NCBI GenBank assembly: GCA_903872185.1 | Contig: CAIQJL010000055.1 | Span: forward strand, 1-36,064 | DNA length: 36,064 bases | Reading direction: 5' to 3' | Source: an uncultured Bacteroidota bacterium | Lineage (GTDB): Bacteria; Bacteroidota; Bacteroidia; Bacteroidales; GWA2-32-17 | Shown: in pieces, positions 33,685 through 36,064 of the stretch | How positions within the stretch are numbered: position 1 is the stretch's first letter | Layout of the letters: each line of letters starts with the position of its first letter | Notes under the pieces: generated by a model | The model's input: the letters and a program-made list of their open reading frames with translations, nothing else | Database searches by the model: none | Told to the model about the DNA's origin: nothing | Position numbers and translations under genes: made by a program

Positions 33685-35442
33685 ATGAAATCTTACATCT
33701 TTTTAATTTTATTTGGGTTATTATCAACTCTTTGTTTTTCTCAGGATACTGTTGTTACATATTATAAAAACAACAAGAAGGCCAGCGAAGGATTAATGCT
33801 TAAAGGTGCAGAATATGGCAGATGGAAATATTATAGTCAGAATGGAAAACTTATACAGGAAACCGATTTTGTTAATGGTTTTGCTAACGGAAAAATAATT
33901 TATTATTATCCAAATGGAAATAAGCAAAATGAAGGTGAATGGAAATATAGTATGCAGAGAGGTGAGTATAGCGAGTGGTTTGAAAATGGACAGTTAAAAG
34001 CTAAAGGATTTTATAAAATAGGAATTAAAGATAGTCTTTGGACATATTGGTACGAGGCGGGGCAAAAGAAAAAGGAAATACAATATTTTTATTCTGGAGA
34101 TTATAAAATTTTAAATTGTTGGTCGTTTGATGGAAAATTAATGGTTGAAAAAGGAAATGGAATTTTTGAAGATAAGTATGCAAATGGGAAAACAAAGGAA
34201 AAAGGAGAATTCAAAAATGGTAAAGAAACAGGAGAATGGAATTATTGGTTTGATAATGGTCAAAAGCAGTCGTCAGGCATTTATTTAAATGGAATAAGGA
34301 TAGGAAAATGGCTTTCATGGTTTAATGATGGAGTTTTACGATCTGAATTAAATTATGAAAATGGTAAAAATATAACATATTACCATAATACTCAAAAGGA
34401 AATGGAAGGTACTTTAAAGGATAGTTTAAAAGAAGGAACCTGGTTTTTTTATTTTGAGAATGGTCAGAAAAAAATGGAAGGAGAATTTAAAACTGATTTG
34501 CGAACTGGGCTTCATACAAGATGGTTTGAAAATGGGAATAAAGAATCTGAAGTAACATTTGAACAAAGTAAAAAGAATGGTCCGGCAAAATGGTTTTTAG
34601 AAAATGGAAAACTTGATATGGAAGGTTCATTTATTAATGATGTGCAAAATGGAAAATGGACATATTGGAGAACTGATGGCGTAAAAGGTAATGAAGGAAA
34701 TTATACTAATGGAAAAATGGATGGGCTTTGGACATATTGGTATGGAAATGGAAAAATATGGAAAGAAATTACTTTTAAGGATGGGTTAAAAAGTGGTAAG
34801 GTAACATTTTATTATGAAAATGGTAACAAAGAACACGAAGGAAATATGGACAATGGTTTAGAAACTGGTTTCTGGACTATGTGGTACGAAAATGGAAATA
34901 AAAAAATGGAAGGTACATTTGTGAATGGTATTATGGATGGGCTTTGGAAAGGTTATCACGAGAACTCAAAACAGAAATATGAACTGACATATAAAGACAG
35001 CTTGCAAAATGGCAAAATGACTTATTGGTTCCCTAATGGTAATATGTTATCTGAAGAAACAATTATAAATAAAATTCATCAGGGATCATATAAAACCTGG
35101 TTTTCTAATGGCAAACCAAATATTTCAGGAAATTTTAAAGACGATAATAAAATTGGGAAGTGGTTATATTCTAACGAACTGGGACAAATGTTACGACAAG
35201 AAGTATATAAAGAAGGTAAACCAGATGGTAAATGGCTAACATATTACCCACAAGGACCACTTGAAAGTGAAACAAATTATAAAAAAGGTTTTAAAGAAGG
35301 AACCGCTAAATATTGTGAACCAAGTGGAAAAGTAATTTTTGAATCTATTTTTCACAATAATAAACTTGTTAAAACAATTTCAGGAAAAGCGCCAGAAGAA
35401 AAAGTTAATCCTAAACCAAGGAATGATTATGGTAGAGAGTAA
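33685..35442 (+). CDS. Secreted MORN/YwqK-type repeat protein
   Basis: A 585-residue exported protein with a signal peptide ending at about residue 20 (LCFSQ). From about residue 25 to 560 it is built entirely of roughly 23-residue units with the pattern G-x-W-x-x-W/Y-Y-x-N-G-x-x-K-x-E-G-x-F-x-N-G, about twenty-two copies; examples are KNGKETGEWNYWFDNGQKQS and NGLETGFWTMWYENGNKKME. This is the MORN variant of the 'YwqK antitoxin' family. The whole protein is a long beta-hairpin ladder, likely a surface or periplasmic binding scaffold. An actual antitoxin role is not supported here: no toxin gene is adjacent. Repeats also occur in the 3533-5734 protein. Confidence 0.88.
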   Translation: MKSYIFLILFGLLSTLCFSQDTVVTYYKNNKKASEGLMLKGAEYGRWKYYSQNGKLIQETDFVNGFANGKIIYYYPNGNKQNEGEWKYSMQRGEYSEWFENGQLKAKGFYKIGIKDSLWTYWYEAGQKKKEIQYFYSGDYKILNCWSFDGKLMVEKGNGIFEDKYANGKTKEKGEFKNGKETGEWNYWFDNGQKQSSGIYLNGIRIGKWLSWFNDGVLRSELNYENGKNITYYHNTQKEMEGTLKDSLKEGTWFFYFENGQKKMEGEFKTDLRTGLHTRWFENGNKESEVTFEQSKKNGPAKWFLENGKLDMEGSFINDVQNGKWTYWRTDGVKGNEGNYTNGKMDGLWTYWYGNGKIWKEITFKDGLKSGKVTFYYENGNKEHEGNMDNGLETGFWTMWYENGNKKMEGTFVNGIMDGLWKGYHENSKQKYELTYKDSLQNGKMTYWFPNGNMLSEETIINKIHQGSYKTWFSNGKPNISGNFKDDNKIGKWLYSNELGQMLRQEVYKEGKPDGKWLTYYPQGPLESETNYKKGFKEGTAKYCEPSGKVIFESIFHNNKLVKTISGKAPEEKVNPKPRNDYGRE

Positions 35443-35563
35443 GGATTTGTTTGTTACCTTTATTCTTATCAATATAATAACAGCTACCAAGAATATTGGT
35501 GACAATAAATCACCATATGGGTTTTATTTGTAAGCAGTTTGACTTCAATAGTAAACTTAAAAT

Positions 35564-36064
35564 ATGAAATACCTAAAACGCTTAAATAAAACCTGGATTT
35601 TGCTGAATATTTTTCTTGTCATTTGTTTTTCATATTCAAATTTATCAGGGCAAAATTTAATTTACCTTAAAGACAGAGATAAAGAAAAAGATGTTGTTAT
35701 CAAATCAGGAAAAGTAATTAAAATTGTTACTTATGATAAACAAAAAATTAATGGAACAATAACAGCAATAAAAGATAGTTCTATCGGTATTTTTAAGGAT
35801 AAATTAATAGAAATTCCAATTAAAAATATAAAATATATCTATTACTTTTCTACAAATGGATGGAAAATAGCTGGCGGAGTATTTTTAACTACATTAGCAA
35901 TTGCTGCAACTTTTACTTTTAGTGGAACTGAAACAATTGAACCAATTAGATTAGAATCTGGCAGTGGTGAAGCTGTTGGCCCTGATTTAACTCCAGTATT
36001 TGCTGTTTTATTTTATGCAGGCGCATATAATACACTTATAAAAAGTAAAAAATATAATTTACAA
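35564..36064 (+). CDS. Secreted protein of unknown function, 3' end cut by window edge
   Basis: 167 codons from ATG 35564 are open to the window end. The N-terminus carries a signal peptide (WILLNIFLVICFSYSNLSGQ). The mature part begins with a small beta domain (SGKVIKIVTYDKQKINGTIT, DSSIGIF, IPIKNIKYIYY), a layout common in short Bacteroidota exported proteins and loosely like an SH3/Sm-type barrel. A hydrophobic helix (AGGVFLTTLAIAATF) and a second hydrophobic stretch (PVFAVLFYAGAYNTLI) follow, suggesting membrane association. The sequence KKYN at the end resembles the usual C-terminus of such proteins, so little may be missing. Family not identified. Confidence 0.75.
   Translation, partial: MKYLKRLNKTWILLNIFLVICFSYSNLSGQNLIYLKDRDKEKDVVIKSGKVIKIVTYDKQKINGTITAIKDSSIGIFKDKLIEIPIKNIKYIYYFSTNGWKIAGGVFLTTLAIAATFTFSGTETIEPIRLESGSGEAVGPDLTPVFAVLFYAGAYNTLIKSKKYNLQ

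Noticed and set aside
33685-35442. Toxin-antitoxin system suggested by the YwqK-type repeats
   Set aside because: The protein is secreted, very long and without an adjacent toxin candidate.
35339-35533. 64-codon plus-strand frame overlapping the end of the MORN-repeat gene
   Set aside because: It mostly overlaps a well-supported gene in another frame and its tail has no protein-like features or start signals.

Overview
The window is about 30% GC and densely coded. It looks like chromosomal DNA of a member of the Bacteroidota, probably an uncultured or anaerobic Bacteroidales/Marinilabiliales-like lineage. The evidence is the Bacteroidota-type promoter (TTTG, about 18 nt, TAnnTTTG) seen before several genes, the near absence of Shine-Dalgarno sequences, many lipoproteins and outer-membrane beta-barrel proteins with terminal aromatic residues, a two-subunit methylmalonyl-CoA mutase, an ftsE gene with no adjacent ftsX, and hairpin-rich repeats confined to intergenic DNA. 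No phage, plasmid, CRISPR array or intact insertion sequence was seen.

Layout. 1-2947 (minus): a three-gene operon of a polytopic membrane protein, an SDR oxidoreductase and a malate/lactate-type dehydrogenase cut by the window start. 3082-5734: a small secreted protein with six KYDA repeats (probable 7_1-knot 'septknot' family), divergent from a membrane-anchored DUF3352-like protein with a MORN/YwqK-type tail. 5944-6633: FKBP-type prolyl isomerase lipoprotein. 6683-7087: intergenic region with a gene remnant and palindromic repeats. 7148-14104 (minus): gyrB, then an outer-membrane beta-barrel protein and its large TPR partner. 14267-14980: ftsE. 15402-20048: small envelope genes, namely a lipoprotein, a ferritin-like protein with the fluoride channel crcB, a CAP-domain protein, an ankyrin/beta-rich fusion with an overlapping lipoprotein, and a beta-barrel protein. 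20163-22295: tex. 22338-23291 (minus): a protein with an HNH-AP2 homing-endonuclease-like body that has lost its catalytic His, carrying a histone-H1-like Lys/Ala/Val tail. 23661-23884: tRNA-Thr and tRNA-Gly. 23965-26858: corA and a CASTOR/POLLUX-like channel. 27084-27827: yebC. 27993-29123: unknown secreted protein. 29268-33287 (minus): mutA-mutB. 33685-35442: secreted MORN/YwqK-repeat protein. 35564-end: partial secreted protein.

How the genes relate. Most units are independent housekeeping or envelope loci: DNA topology (gyrB), division/ABC ATPase (ftsE), nucleic-acid accessory factor (tex), translation or regulation (yebC, tRNAs), ion homeostasis (corA, the CASTOR-like channel, crcB) and propionate/succinate interconversion (mutAB). 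The least ordinary parts are the domesticated-nuclease/H1-tail protein, the KYDA-repeat knot candidate, the ankyrin/beta-rich fusion, and the repeats in the intergenic spaces. No dedicated multi-gene defence or biosynthetic system is evident.
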